A stretch of DNA of 64,000 nt from Diphasiastrum complanatum. Taxonomy: Eukaryota > Streptophyta > Lycopodiopsida > Lycopodiales > Lycopodiaceae. The position numbers and the translations under genes were made by a program. The DNA lies in the NCBI GenBank assembly GCA_029204225.1, contig CM055109.1, positions 31,657,870 through 31,721,869 of the forward strand. The letters run 5' to 3'. Positions 1 through 10,486 of the stretch are shown here, piece by piece. Position 1 is the stretch's first letter. Each line of letters opens with the position of its first letter. Below the pieces are notes generated by a model, which ran no database searches, was not told the DNA's origin, and was given only the letters and a program-made list of their open reading frames with translations.

Positions 1-13
1 ATGGTCTATAGTC

Positions 14-731
14 ATGTTCATTAAGCACAAATCTGAAGCTTTTGAATGCTTCAAGAGATTCAAGGCCATGGCTGAGACACAAACGTCTACAAAAGTGAAA
101 GCACTTCGAACTGATGGTGGCGACAAATACCTCTCTAACGAGATGTCGGACTATCTGGCGAACATGGTATTAGAAGATAGTTCACAACTTCCTATTCACC
201 TCAACAGAACGAGATTGCAAAAAGGAAGAATCAAACTGTTTTCAACTCAGCCAGATCCATGCTACACCAATCAAATCTACCTACGAAGTTCTGGGCAAAA
301 GCTACTGCCACAGTCTGTTACGTACAAAATAGATCTAGCACCAAAGCCATCAACAACAAAACTCCTTATGAAGTTTGGCATGGACACAAGCCTAGTGTCA
401 GCCATTGAAAAATCTTTGGTTGTATATGTTTTGTTCACATTCCTAAACAACTTAGGAAGAAGCTGGATCATAGGACAAATAAATGTATTTTCATTGGCTA
501 TCCTGATGAACATAAAGCTTACAAAGTTTATGATCCATCCACCAATGTAGTATTTGTCTCTAGGGATGTAATGTTTCAAGAACATACATACTATGATTTC
601 AAACAACCATCGATAAACGATGCTATGTTTCATCCTATTTTACATAGCATGGAATCTTCCAATGATAATGTTTCTTCTACAGAACCTGTAACTACAGCTA
701 CAGAAGCCGAGCAGCCGACAATACATGTCAT
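14..731 (+). pseudogene. Ty1/copia integrase fragment, copy A, with integrase-RT linker
   Basis: This is a decayed copia integrase core that would insert cDNA into the chromosome. It begins inside the catalytic domain (KALRTDGGDKYLSNEM, around the second catalytic Asp). It then passes through degraded 'NGIVERK' and 'KTFGC'-type regions. In a second frame from about 400 it continues as KIFGC.CFVHIPKQLRKKL and then FVSRDVMFQEHTYYDFKQ, the usual C-terminal end of copia integrase. At least two frame changes are needed to read it through. The same segment recurs at 1006-1450, so this is the first of two direct copies. The upstream part of the element lies outside the window. The family assignment is secure and function is certainly lost. 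Confidence 0.8.
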
Positions 732-751
732 CAGACCAGACCAGACCAGAC
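732..751. repeat. CAGAC microsatellite (4 units)
   Basis: Four perfect CAGAC units sit where the integrase-RT linker of copy A meets the GAG-pre-integrase segment of the next fragment. Its position at the junction suggests it may mark the recombination point, but that is an inference. Confidence 0.8.
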
Positions 752-759
752 CAAAATCA

Positions 760-1480
760 CTTTCTTATATGTGTTGTAATAATTCAGTTGATGGATTGTA
801 TATTCCTTCTTCATTAGATAGGAAATGTTTCTTTTGTGAATCCTGCATCTATGGCATGCACTCTAGAAACAAGTTTCCCAAATCACATTCTGTCCAAACA
901 AAGCATGTATTAGATCTTGTACATAGCGATCTTTGTGGTCCAATCCCAATTCCGTCCTTAGGAGATGCAATTCATTTTATCACTTTCATAGACGATTATT
1001 CTAGATGATCTACAGTCATTTTCATTAAGCACAAATCAGAAGCCTTTGAATGGTTCAAGAGATTCAAGGCAATGGTTGAGACTCAAACGTCAACAAAAGT
1101 GAAAGCTCTCCGAACTAATGGTAGCGGCAAATACCTCTCTAACGAGATGTGCGACTGCATGGTTGAACATGGTATTAGAAGACAGTTCACAACTTCCTAT
1201 TCACCTCAACAGAATGGGATTGTTGAAAGGAAGATCCGAACGCTTCTCAACTTAGCTAGATCCATGCTATACCAATCACATATACTTGCGAAGTTCTGGG
1301 CAGAAGCTACTGCCATAGCCTATTATGTATAGAACAAATCCAGTACTAAAGCCGTCAACAGTAAAACTCCTTATGAAGTATGGCATGGACACAAGCCTAG
1401 TGTCAACCATTTAAAAATCTTTGATTGTGTATGTTTTGTTCACGTTCAATGCTTCTACAACAATGGTAGGTTCATCATGA
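760..1480 (+). pseudogene. Ty1/copia GAG-pre-integrase and integrase fragment, copy B
   Basis: This fragment reads from the GAG-pre-integrase Cys motif (CFFCESCIYGM) into the integrase start (HVLDLVHSDLCGPI, ITFIDDYSR). After a TGA at about 1006 it continues through the core (VKALRTNGSGKYLSNEM, YSPQQNGIVERK) to AYYV. There a TAG replaces the Gln expected in 'YVQN'. It then decays near 1450, where the sequence turns into a minus-strand copia fragment. The second catalytic Asp has become Asn (RTNGSG instead of RTDGG), so the enzyme would be inactive even without the stops. The segment from 1006 repeats copy A from position 1. Confidence 0.8.
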
Positions 1481-2833
1481 CTAATGTGGGACAAAACGAT
1501 CAGGTTGTTGTTGTTGTCATGCAGAACTTTAAACTATAAGTTCTTTTGAGTACATGACTCTCCTGGGTGAATGACTAGGATGTCTTCAACTTGTGGTTGA
1601 ACGATCGTAGGTCTAGGCCTATCGATGGTAAATGGAGTTGTTGGAACAAACTCCTACATTTGCTGCTTCTGCTTAAAATCATGAAATTGGTCTTCAAGGA
1701 AGACTGAGTATAATGTGACTCAAGATATATCAATTACCTTTCCTGTTTGCGGGGAGGATTTCCTTACCATTCTTAACCAAAATGATACATTGCTTTTAGT
1801 TGAACAAGGCTCTACAGCCCTAATTAGTGAGCTTGTTGGCTTCATCAGTTTGGGTACGTACATTACATCCTTAAGCAAGGTTAATTTACCGTTTGGGAGA
1901 TAAAGACATATAGACCCTTTGCCTTCAATATGCAAAGTGCACTTGAGTCACCGACGTAAACATACTGCGAATGTGCTAGTGTGAGATCTTCAAATAGGAA
2001 TTTACATGGAGTCATGTGCTGAGAAGCACCAAAATCTAGATATTATTCGTAGGCATCTTTACATGATTGATCTTGTACCATCAGCACCTTCTCTTTTTCT
2101 TGGGAATTTTTGACTGAGTCAGAGCCTCCTTCTTGGTGTTGTTGCATCTTCTTTCTCGTTTCATTGTGCTTGAGAATCCGACAATCTTTGATGTTGTGAT
2201 TGGGTCCCTTGCAATATCTGCAAAAGAAATTGGTCTTGGTAGGTTGTCGTTGTCGACTATGCTATTGTTGTGGTTGCATTGAATCTGTCTGCTCAATCTT
2301 AGTCTTACTATCCTTGAAGTTCTTCTTCTTGGAATGCTGCTTATTAGAGTACAAGGCCTTTGTCTTGTTACTCATTGTAGATAAGCTCTTTCTCCTTCAA
2401 CTTCTGGAATAATAGCATAGGAGTATTGCTTAGAAGCAATACCAAATTATCGTAGGAGGGTGGAAGGCTGGTAAGAAGAGACATCGTAGAATCTTCTTCT
2501 AAAATAGGAAAACCTATAACAGCTAACTGATTCAGCAACTGTTCAAACTCATTCAAATGATCACTGACTGAGGTGCCTTCGTTCATTTTTTAGGGTAAGG
2601 ACCTTCTTTCTCAAAAAAAGATGAGTTGATACATCTGAAGTTTCATAAATGCTTGTCAAAGTGTCCCATGCTTCCTTTGAAGTGGTACAATTTGATACCC
2701 CCCCATCACCAACAAAATAAGAACACGATGAAACGTGATAATAGAAGGATCTTGGATAACTTAGAGAATAAAATGAATTGCCATTGAATTTCGAACTATT
2801 TTCGAAACATCCGGCATGCATCAAACATGGCAT
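1480..2833 (-). pseudogene. Ty1/copia gag-protease fragment (minus strand)
   Basis: Read on the minus strand, 2833-2370 holds the gag UBN2-type core (TSKEAWDTLTSIYETSD, then VSDHLNEFEQLLNQLAVIG and LLTSLPPSYDNLVLLL). Near 2230-2180 there is a CCHC zinc knuckle (CRYCKGPNHNIKDC). From 1935 to 1720 comes the end of the protease domain (GKGSICLYLPNG, DVMYVPKLMK). From about 1715 to 1490 the frame resembles the integrase-RT linker (FHDFKQKQQ). Integrase proper is missing, so this is an internally deleted and frameshifted element. The complete copia element at 2865-5186 lies just upstream of its gag and may have inserted into its leader. Confidence 0.75.
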
Positions 2834-2864
2834 GCAATGATTTATTCAAAAAATCAAAACTTTT

Positions 2865-3512
2865 TGTGAAGGATTCAACTAGTTTCATCATATTTGCTAT
2901 ATTTCCATATTTGGCATATTGAGGCCAACTTTGTTTTTAGACTTGGAGATTGACTTTTCAAAGTTCATTAGTCTAAATGCCATTTGAATAAACACTTTTT
3001 GAAAGTGTGGGAAAGTTAGAAGGCGAGTTTGAGTAGATTCAAATTTGAATAGTTGGGTACATTGAATCTAGACCCAAAAATAGTAGGGTTAGCATTTTGT
3101 GGGAAAGCCAAGTGGGCAAATAGGGTTTGGACCTGTTATAAAAGGATTTAACTCATGGAGAGAGTGATCTTATCTCTTATCTATCTCATTTCATGCTTAT
3201 ACATGGTTCTCTTGGGTTCTACTATCTATTGGTGCACTATACTTGTGATTGCATGCAATTTTATGTGTAGAATGATCTATATTTGCTATTTTCGGATCCA
3301 CATGTGTGAAATACAGTAGCTTGCTGGTTTTGTACGAATAACAATAGTACTTTATCATTTCATCCAAGTTTGATCAAGTTCTATTAGTGTTTGCATCTCA
3401 TTTTGTGTGCAGATGCTGATTTTTCTACATTGGTGAGATTGGTAGTGTATTTCTCTTTCTAGCCAAAGATCTTTCAAGTGGTTTGGAGCATAATGATCTA
3501 AAAACTTTCACA
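2865..3512 (+). repeat. 5' LTR of the copia element
   Basis: It begins TGTGAAGG and ends CTTTCACA, imperfect inverted termini. A TATA box (TATAAAA) lies at 3137-3143. The palindrome-like CACATGTGTG at 3299-3308 lies 162 bp downstream of the TATA box, in the presumed transcribed part. The LTR aligns over its whole length with 4566-5186 apart from scattered substitutions and small gaps, the largest near its start. Confidence 0.9.
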
Positions 3513-3524
3513 TGGTATCAGAGC
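3513..3524 (+). other. Primer binding site (initiator Met tRNA type)
   Basis: TGGTATCAGAGC directly follows the LTR end at 3512. It matches the plant initiator-Met tRNA primer site used by copia elements. Confidence 0.9.
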
Positions 3525-3697
3525 TTCTATTTCAGGTTCTGAAGGAGGAAATCAGATCTATCATTGATTTGGTGAAGATATCAAGTCTAGAGCATGCTAG
3601 AGGGGATTCTACACCAAAATCGAGTTTTTGTTTTTTTAGATTGGATCTTTTGTAGATCAAAACTATATAGGTCTATAAACTTGATCAATTCCGATTT

Positions 3698-4570
3698 TTG
3701 ATTTCACATATGCTAAGTAAAGGCCTCAAGGCGGAGTTTGATGGAGATGCTTATATGATCAAAAGGAAAGATGTCTTGGTTGGAAAAGGTAAAAGACAAG
3801 GGAAGTTGTTCAAACTAGATGCTTGTGTTATTGCTAACCAAGTTGGATGTATTGCAAGGGAGAAAATACCTATTCAAGAGGTTTGGCATAAAAGGATGGG
3901 ACACCTCAACTTCAAGTCATTTGAGGGAATGGCTAGGAAGAAGATTGTGGTATGTCTTCCAAGTTCCTTAAGTGGCATCAAACATGTTTGTGAGTCTTGT
4001 GCTTTGTCTAAGTCACATAGACAACCTTATACTAGATTTATATCTAGATCTACAAATCCTTTTCAACTTGTACATTCGGATATTCATGGATTTATTACAA
4101 TTAGCAATAGTGGAGCTAAGATGTATGTAGCATTCATTGATGATTTTAGTAGATTTTGTTGGATCTATCTACGAAAGAGAAAGGACGAAGTGTATGATGT
4201 CTTTGTCAAGTTCAAGAATGCAAGGGAGAACCAATTGTCCACAAAGATTAAGTGCTTAAGGAGTGAGATGGTATGGATCAAGAGGATGATCAAGGATCTT
4301 CACTTGCTGGATTTTTCAGAGTGCCCAATCATCCAAAGGTTGGCAACCAATCTTATCTTTCATGCTAGGAGCAAGCATATTGAGGTGCAATATCATTTTG
4401 TCAGGGACCAAGTCATTGCAAAGGAGGTGGAGCTTCAACATGTTTCTTCAAGGGAATGTGTAGCTGATATCTTCACCAAAGCATTGGGAAAGGACTTGTT
4501 CGTGAAGCATAGCACATCACTTGGAGTGTTATCAAAGTCCATGCTAAAACTAGTTGAAGAGGGAGTGTGA
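3698..4570 (+). CDS. Chimeric copia ORF: pre-integrase, integrase N-part, RNase H tail
   Basis: This is an open frame of 290 codons. Residues about 1-60 match the end of protease and the pre-integrase region. Residues 60-150 hold the pre-integrase His/Cys zinc motif (VWHKRMGHLNFKSF, then CESCALSKSHRQPY) and integrase start (FQLVHSDIHGFI, VAFIDDFSRFCWIYL). It reaches KIKCLRSEM, where the catalytic region should start. There the frame jumps in register to the C-terminal RNase H region (HARSKHIEVQYHFVRD, VADIFTKALGKDLF). The end runs through the PPT into the LTR, which supplies the stop. Two or more deletions must have kept the frame. It has no complete catalytic domain. It could be a chance survivor or a packaging or regulatory protein; I cannot tell which. 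Confidence 0.7.
   Translation: MISHMLSKGLKAEFDGDAYMIKRKDVLVGKGKRQGKLFKLDACVIANQVGCIAREKIPIQEVWHKRMGHLNFKSFEGMARKKIVVCLPSSLSGIKHVCESCALSKSHRQPYTRFISRSTNPFQLVHSDIHGFITISNSGAKMYVAFIDDFSRFCWIYLRKRKDEVYDVFVKFKNARENQLSTKIKCLRSEMVWIKRMIKDLHLLDFSECPIIQRLATNLIFHARSKHIEVQYHFVRDQVIAKEVELQHVSSRECVADIFTKALGKDLFVKHSTSLGVLSKSMLKLVEEGV
4554..4565 (+). other. Polypurine tract
   Basis: TTGAAGAGGGAG abuts the 3' LTR start (TGTGAAGG at 4566). This is the plus-strand primer region expected in an LTR element. Confidence 0.8.
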
Positions 4571-5186
4571 AGGATTCAACTAGTTTATTTGGCATATTGA
4601 GGCCAACTTTGTTTTTACACTTAGATATTGACTTTTCAAAGTTCATTAGTCTAAATGCCATTTGAATAAACACTTTTTAAAAGTGTGGGAAAGTTAGAAG
4701 GCGAGTTTGAGTAGATTCAAATTTGAATAGTTGGGTACATTGAATCTAGACCCAAAAATAGTAGGGTTAGCATTTTGGTGGGAAAGCCAAGTGGCCAAAT
4801 AGGATTTGGACCTGCTATAAAAGGATGTAACTCATGGAGTGATCTTCTCTCTTCTCTACCTCATTTCATGCTTATACATGGTTCTCTTGGGTTTTACTAT
4901 CCATTGGTGCATATACTTGTGATTGCATGCAATTTTATGTGTAGAATGATCTATATTTGCTATTTTCAGATCCACACGTGTGAAATATAGTAGCTTGCTA
5001 GTTTTGTACGGACAACAACAGTACTTTATCATTTCATCCAAGTTTGATCAAGTTCTATTAGCGTTTGCATCTCATTTTGTGTGTAGATGCTGATTTTTCT
5101 ACATTGGTGAGATTGGTAGTGTATTTCTCTTTCTAACCAAAGATCTTTTAAGTGATTTGGATCATAATAATCTAAAAACTTTCACA
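4566..5186 (+). repeat. 3' LTR of the copia element
   Basis: It starts TGTGAAGG and ends CTTTCACA. A TATA box lies near 4816 and the palindrome ACACGTGTGA at 4974-4983. It is followed by the target duplication CTTTT at 5187-5191. Confidence 0.9.
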
Positions 5187-5304
5187 CTTTTTACGTAAAT
5201 TTTCTAACAACTAGGAAATCAGCTTTTTAACTAGCTTTTATGGAAATTGTATTCACGCATGAAATTTCTTTGATCTATTGTAGCTCATAGAACCATTTAC
5301 CTGG

Positions 5305-5570
5305 ACATGCAAAATGATTCAAAAAAATATTTTCAACCTTGGAAATACACTACTGCTTTACATATTGGCATGCAATTAAAACATTTCAGAATGTTTGCAA
5401 ATTTTGAACTAAAAATAGCCAAACTTCCAATGGCCATAGCAAAACGGACATGCAAATTGATCCAAAAAGTATTTTCAACACTAGGAATGCACACTACTAC
5501 TTTACATACTGACATGCAATCAGAATATTTCAAAAAATTTGCAAATTTTGAACTAAGAATTGGCCATAAA
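5305..5570. repeat. Tandem repeat, 2 copies, period about 143 bp
   Basis: Both units start with ACATGCAAA.TGAT. Both pass through CATGCAAT.A.A and reach GCAAATTTTGAACTAA, then a GGCCA stretch. Unit 1 begins at 5305 and unit 2 at 5448. They differ by many substitutions, so the duplication is old. Confidence 0.8.
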
Positions 5571-6156
5571 TTTTGCTACAGGAGCCAGCAGAGGTTTCAG
5601 ATCCACTATTAAGATTTATTTATGCTAAAAAATCATCAAAAATTTACTAAATTTTGAACTTTGGAGGCCCTTAATGGTGATCGATTCCTACCAAACTTTG
5701 TAATGTCAAGAGAAATCTTCATTACACACATGAGAACATGCTTGCAAAGTTTTGTACAAGGTTTTTTGGAAAAACTCCCAAAATAGCGATAAAAAAACAC
5801 CAAAAAACCTTGTTGGTTTTTAAATACTTTTTTTTTTTTACTTTTTCAACATGATCTTGTGAATTTAATCCACATGCAAGTGAAATCAGACCTGATATAT
5901 TGTAATTTGGCTACATGCAAGCAAAAAAGGTTTTATTCGTCAAAATTGGCTCATATAAAACGAAATGCACACATGTATTAAAAGCAAGAATAGATGAGAT
6001 GCATCTATCGAGAACATAGACAAGCATCATGCAATATAACATGCACTCTAACAACTTGAGAATCATCTTTGAGACAATATAGATTGAGTACTTGTGAAAC
6101 TTAGCATAAAGCATCTCAAATGACAAATCTTCACAATAGCATGAAAAATAAAATAC

Positions 6157-6250
6157 CTTTCCCTTTCAATTTGTATGTCTAACTCTATTCTTGTTTTCTC
6201 CATAGTTGCCAAGTTTTCTGCTATACCTCCAAGAGACTTTTTTAATGCAA
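6157..6250 (-). pseudogene. Possible isolated host exon (trihelix-like coiled segment)
   Basis: On the minus strand a 94-bp open segment is bounded by a splice acceptor (..TTTTGGACAG) and a donor (GTATTT). It encodes LKKSLGGIAENLATMEKTR followed by an amphipathic IELDIQIERER. This charged helix resembles the C-terminal helix of some plant trihelix transcription factors ('ME..R.E.....E.ER' spacing). The similarity is weak and from memory of the family pattern only. It could be the relic of a host gene into whose intron the neighbouring copia element inserted, or a chance open stretch. Confidence 0.3.
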
Positions 6251-6517
6251 CTGTCCAAAATAAATACAAATTGAAATTTGAAATGCTTTTTAGAATAATA
6301 TTTGTAGCTCCTTTTTTAAGTATGTCCTATGATAAAAAAAAGTGATAAACATAAGACTTCAAATATACATTGTTAAAGCCCATATTTCAGTGTCATCTAT
6401 GAGATTCAAAAATAAAGGCTTGTATTTGAACATTATTGTCCAAAGAGTGGAATGTTATGGAAATTTTAGATCTAGGTAGCTCAAAGTAATGATTAATTCA
6501 ACTAGGTTTGAAATTTT

Positions 6518-7659
6518 TGTTGGATTTATTCCCTCTACTCTCCTTAAATCCCATTTTAATCTGCCTCCATTTATGCTGCATATTTACTAACGTTGTCGCA
6601 CAGTCTGCATATTTACATGCAAATTCGCACGGATGAAGAAAAGGTGAAAAAATTGCGACACTGTGTTTCTACACACGTTATGGTGACAGGCGAAAAGGGG
6701 ACACTATCCTACAGAATGCCAAAGGTGCCCTGAAAGTAAAGGCACCCTGTAAATCTAATCCTAAGGCTACTCGTAAGAGTGACGCACTTTTTGCATTGTC
6801 ATAACCAACGATCACTTCAGCACTGACTGACGTTGCACCCTTTTCACGCTCACCCCATGCAGTTGCGCTAACAAATTGGACAACGACTGCAGCCACCCAC
6901 GATCTCTTACAGACAACACATCCACTCTGTACTTTCCACATCTACACACCTGTAATATAATGTATATATACTGGATACCATTTGTGTATTCAGGTTAATG
7001 AGTGAATGAGTTGATGAGTTGATGAATGAGACAAAGTAGATGCCTTGCACATTGATTCTTGATTGTCAACAATAAGGTTTTATTCCTTTACAAATTGTAT
7101 AACCTTCGTAGGGCACACGGTTTCGTCCGCTATTGTCTTGTGCTCTACCGCATTATTGACATGTATACATGATAAACTTAATCTGATATAGTTCTTTGTT
7201 CTGCGTTTAGATCTATGTTAATATTGCTATGCTTATCATTCATTCTGTCTGATCTTTCTAGTTGTTTTGTCTGGTAATAGACGACTAGCATCTAGTCTTG
7301 TCTTTCCCAAATCATTTGCGACTAATTATCAGTCGATCACTGTCTAGCTCTTCGCGAATCATTTGCGACGAATAGTTTGTCTTGCTATTCGCGACAAACC
7401 ATTCTTCTGGAGCTTCATTCATTTATTAAAGTTTGGCTACGTAATCAAGAACGACCATGATTCTCATCACTACCATTTTATTCGTTCTGATAGGCGTAGT
7501 CATGCTTACAAAGAGAGTCGTATAACTCGTTCCGCTGCGCACGAACATTTTCTGTTCAAGTTCGTTTCTCGTTCGTGTTCGTCTTACCTCTTTGAGATTG
7601 TTTTTCGTTTCTAACATACGACACATTTTCTCAACTCGTTCATCTCCCTCTCTCCAACA
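6518..7659 (+). repeat. 5' LTR (1142 bp)
   Basis: The termini are TGTTGGA and TCCAACA. A TATA box (TATATATA) lies at 6963-6970. The last 47 bp recur at 10435-10481 with one substitution (the ACACATTTTC / ACACCTTTTC region). The left boundary rests on the inverted terminus and the near-matching target duplication. Confidence 0.75.
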
Positions 7660-7672
7660 TGGTATCAAAGCC
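7660..7672 (+). other. Primer binding site
   Basis: TGGTATCAAAGCC directly follows the LTR. It is an initiator-Met-type site with one change from TGGTATCAGAGC. Confidence 0.85.
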
Positions 7673-7816
7673 ATTTTCATAGCTTGATAAGCTTCCATAG
7701 TACAAGACTCTACTAGCCGATAGAGTAATTGTTTTCTTGTTCTGTATTTTTTAGTATCAGATTTTCATACTTAAGTCACTGATAGTTTCTCCTATCACTC
7801 AGACTAACTCTTCCAC

Positions 7817-8366
7817 ATGGATTCCCAAGGGAAAGCCAGTCCTATCATGGACAAGCTTGATGGAGCCAATTACCATCTGTGGAAATTTAAGATGAAAACT
7901 ATACTAATGACAAAAGAATTGTATGACGTTGTTACAGGTGCAAAAGGAAAACCCGAAGCGGACGATGCGGCAATTGCTAGATGGAAAAGCTTTCGCGTTG
8001 ATCATCCTCAACATCACGGATACCCAGATCGGCCATGTATCCGAGGCTCAGACATCGAAAGAAGTCTGGGACATCTTGAGCACACTATACAAAATGCAAT
8101 ATATAGCTTCCAAGCTACATCTCAAGAAGAAATTCTACTCCCTCAAGATGACGAATGGTGATTCTCTGCAGAATCACATTAATCAATTCAAGAAACTGCT
8201 AAGACAAATGACCGTTGTCGGAATTGTCATAGACGATCAAGACATAATGATGCAACTGCTTACAAGCTTGTCAAGTTCTTATGACAGCTGGGTGATGATC
8301 ATCACGACTCATCCAGAATTGATTGTTTCGAGAGTCATTACTATGTTGTTGCAGTTCCTCAACTGA
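7817..8366 (+). pseudogene. copia gag (capsid) with frameshift
   Basis: The start MDSQGKASPIMDKLDGANY precedes the typical gag N-terminus 'L.G.NY..W...M...L'. The frame changes near 7985 and goes on with the UBN2-type core (SEAQTSKEVWDILSTLYKM, LHLKKKFYSLKM, INQFKKLLRQMTVVG, LLTSLSSSYDSWV). A second shift near 8340 joins the nucleocapsid and pol frame. Gag would form the virus-like particle and package RNA. Two frameshifts disable it. Confidence 0.8.
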
Positions 8367-10434
8367 TTCTCATGCCTTGTACACCAACAAGAGCACGACA
8401 AAGCAGAAGAAGAAGAAGAAAGGCCCGAAGCAATCAAAGCCAGACCAGAAACCAGCTCAGCACAAGGAACAGTCGAATCTGCAAACAAAGAAGAAGTTGT
8501 TATGCAGATACTGCAAACGAAACAACCATGAAATACAAGACTGCCGAATACTTCAAGCGAAGAACAACAGCAAAGGGCAGTCGAATCAAGTGGCAAATAC
8601 AGCTGCAGAAGCTCCACAGCCTATTCAAGAAGCAGATCATGATGCCTTCATGACCAATCATCAAGGAGCATCTGGCGACAGTTCTTGGTTCCTGGATTCT
8701 GGAGCCACTCAGCACATGACTAACTTCATTGGCTGTTTCGAGTCCTATACACCTTACAGTACTCAAAAATTTGTTCACCTTGGCGACAATAGCACACAAG
8801 CTATTAAAGGTGAAGGCACTGTAAGATTATGCTTTGCAAATGATCAGTCTAAGCTACTCTCTAAAGTCATGTATGTACCAAAGTTATCTACGAATCTGCT
8901 CTCTATAAGCGGAATCACAGATCTAGGACACAGAGTAGAGTTTGAATGTGATCAGTGTAAAGTAGTTGATAGGACAGGCAAGATCCTAGCTCTCGAAAAG
9001 AAGCATGGATACTTGTATAAGTTGAGTCATTGCTTTTCTGCCTCGAGTCAGGCCCTCAGTACTTCAATTCATTCAAATAAAGGTTTACTTTGGCATTATA
9101 GTCTTGGTCATTTAAATCATGTTGTTGTACAACGAATGTCTAGACAATCTATTGTTCTTGATCTCAACTATCCTCTCAAAAAGGTCGAGTTACCTGTCTG
9201 TCAAGACTGTCTAGTTGGTAAACAGACTAGAAAACCATTTAAGTCAAGCCATCAGCATGTTGCTAGAGGATTGCTAGATGTTGTACATTCAAATATTTGT
9301 GGCCCGATCAGAAATCCTTTGCTGAAGGATGCCAAGTATTTTATAACCTTTATTGATGAATTCTCTAGAAGGACTATGGTGTACTTCATACAGAAGAAAT
9401 CAAAAGCCTTCAACTGCTTTAGAATCTTCAAGGAGCGTGCAGAAAAGGAGACTGGAAGGACGATCAAGGCCTTAAGGTCAGACAATGGTGGAGAATATAT
9501 CTCTGTCAAGTTTAAGGAGTACTGCCAAAGCAAAGACATTGAACAGCAATTCATCACTCCTTACAGTCCTCAGTCTAATGGCTTAGTTGAGAGGAAGAAC
9601 CATACTCTGGTCAAATATGCTAAATGTATGCTATCACATGCATCATTTCCCAAGAGATTCTGGGCTAAAGCTGTTTCCACTATAGCTTATGTCCAGAACA
9701 GATGTTCGACCAAGGCCCTCTCAGACAAGACACCCCACGAGGTGTGGACAGGCTCTAAGCCTTCTTTGAAGAACCTAAGAGTGTTTGGGTGCATTGCCTA
9801 CGCGTAGATCCCAAAGGACACAAGGAAGAAATTGGACTTCCAAGGTCTCAAGACCATCTTGACCGGATATACTTCGTCTGATAGCAATTACAAGCTGTAC
9901 GATCCTGATACCCAGCAAATCTTGTATAGCCGGGATACAGTCTTTATCGAGGATTAGTTCGTTGACCTCAAAGGCAAGGATATTGCTCAAGAAGAACCTT
10001 CATCACGTGTCGTTGACACGACAGTCTGAGCTTCTGGCTCAGGCATATGTATTGTCGACCCACTTCAAGACAGTGAATCAGACGAAAATGTTGTTGCTAC
10101 CCATCAACAAGTCCCACGAGCGGTTCATCAGTCAAATCCTCCCAGAAGATCAAGCCGAGTGCGCACACAACCCACAAGGTATACTCATGAGTCTGCCTGT
10201 CTCTTAATGCAAGAACCGACGACAGTCGAAGAGGTACTTAGCCAACCAGACTCTGATCTCTGGAGAGAAGCCATGGACAAAGAGTATTCCTCTCTGATCA
10301 AGAATCGAACATGGTCATTAGTCGAAGCTCCTATTGGCTGCAATATCATTGATTGCAAATGGATCTTTAAGATCAAATATAATGCCAACGGAGCAATTGA
10401 TCGAAGGAAGGCTAGACTGGTAGCACGAAGATTC
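8323..10434 (+). pseudogene. copia pol: zinc knuckle, protease, integrase, RT start
   Basis: One frame runs from a Lys-rich segment and zinc knuckle (CRYCKRNNHEIQDC, about residue 62) to the protease with intact catalytic DSG (WFLDSGATQHMTNF, about 122). The pre-integrase motif (LWHYSLGHLNH ... CQDCLVGKQTRKPF) follows, then integrase (HSNICGPI, FIDEFSRRTMVYF, KALRSDNGGEYI, YSPQSNGLVERKN). It is open for 494 codons to a TAG at 9805 that replaces Gln in 'AYAQIPKD'. The same frame continues past TAG (9955) and TGA (about 10027) into the RT N-terminus (WREAMDKEYSSLIKNRTW, CKWIFKIKYNANG, KARLVAR). There it is cut by the deletion. Integrase appears to keep its D,D,E residues. No RT core or RNase H survives, so the element is not autonomous. 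Confidence 0.9.
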
Positions 10435-10486
10435 AACATACGACACCTTTTCTCAACTCGTTCATCTCCCTCTCTCCAACAATTTC

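Larger units (their letters stand above)
2865..5186 (+). mobile_element. Non-autonomous Ty1/copia element, structurally complete
   Basis: This element has two LTRs (648 and 621 bp), an initiator-Met PBS, a polypurine tract and a perfect 5-bp target duplication, CTTTT, at 2860-2864 and 5187-5191. The internal region is only about 1.05 kb, against roughly 4 kb in an autonomous copia. It lacks gag, most of the integrase and all of the RT core, yet keeps one open ORF of 290 codons. It must have been mobilised in trans or have been deleted after insertion. The intact target duplication and structure favour insertion as a short element. Confidence 0.9.
5192..6517. other. Non-coding stretch between two copia elements
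   Basis: This AT-rich sequence has no retroelement coding motif. It holds a two-copy tandem repeat (5305-5570) and a possible exon on the minus strand (6157-6250). The rest is unremarkable to my reading. Confidence 0.6.
6518..10481 (+). mobile_element. Ty1/copia element, 3' truncated
   Basis: The 5' LTR begins TGTTGGA at 6518 and ends TCCAACA at 7659. PBS, gag, protease, integrase and the first part of RT follow. The RT frame stops abruptly near 10434 and joins the last 47 bp of the LTR (10435-10481). Flanking pentamers are ATTTT (6513-6517) and ATTTC (10482-10486), a probable target duplication with one change. A single deletion from within RT to near the end of the 3' LTR explains the structure. 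Confidence 0.8.
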
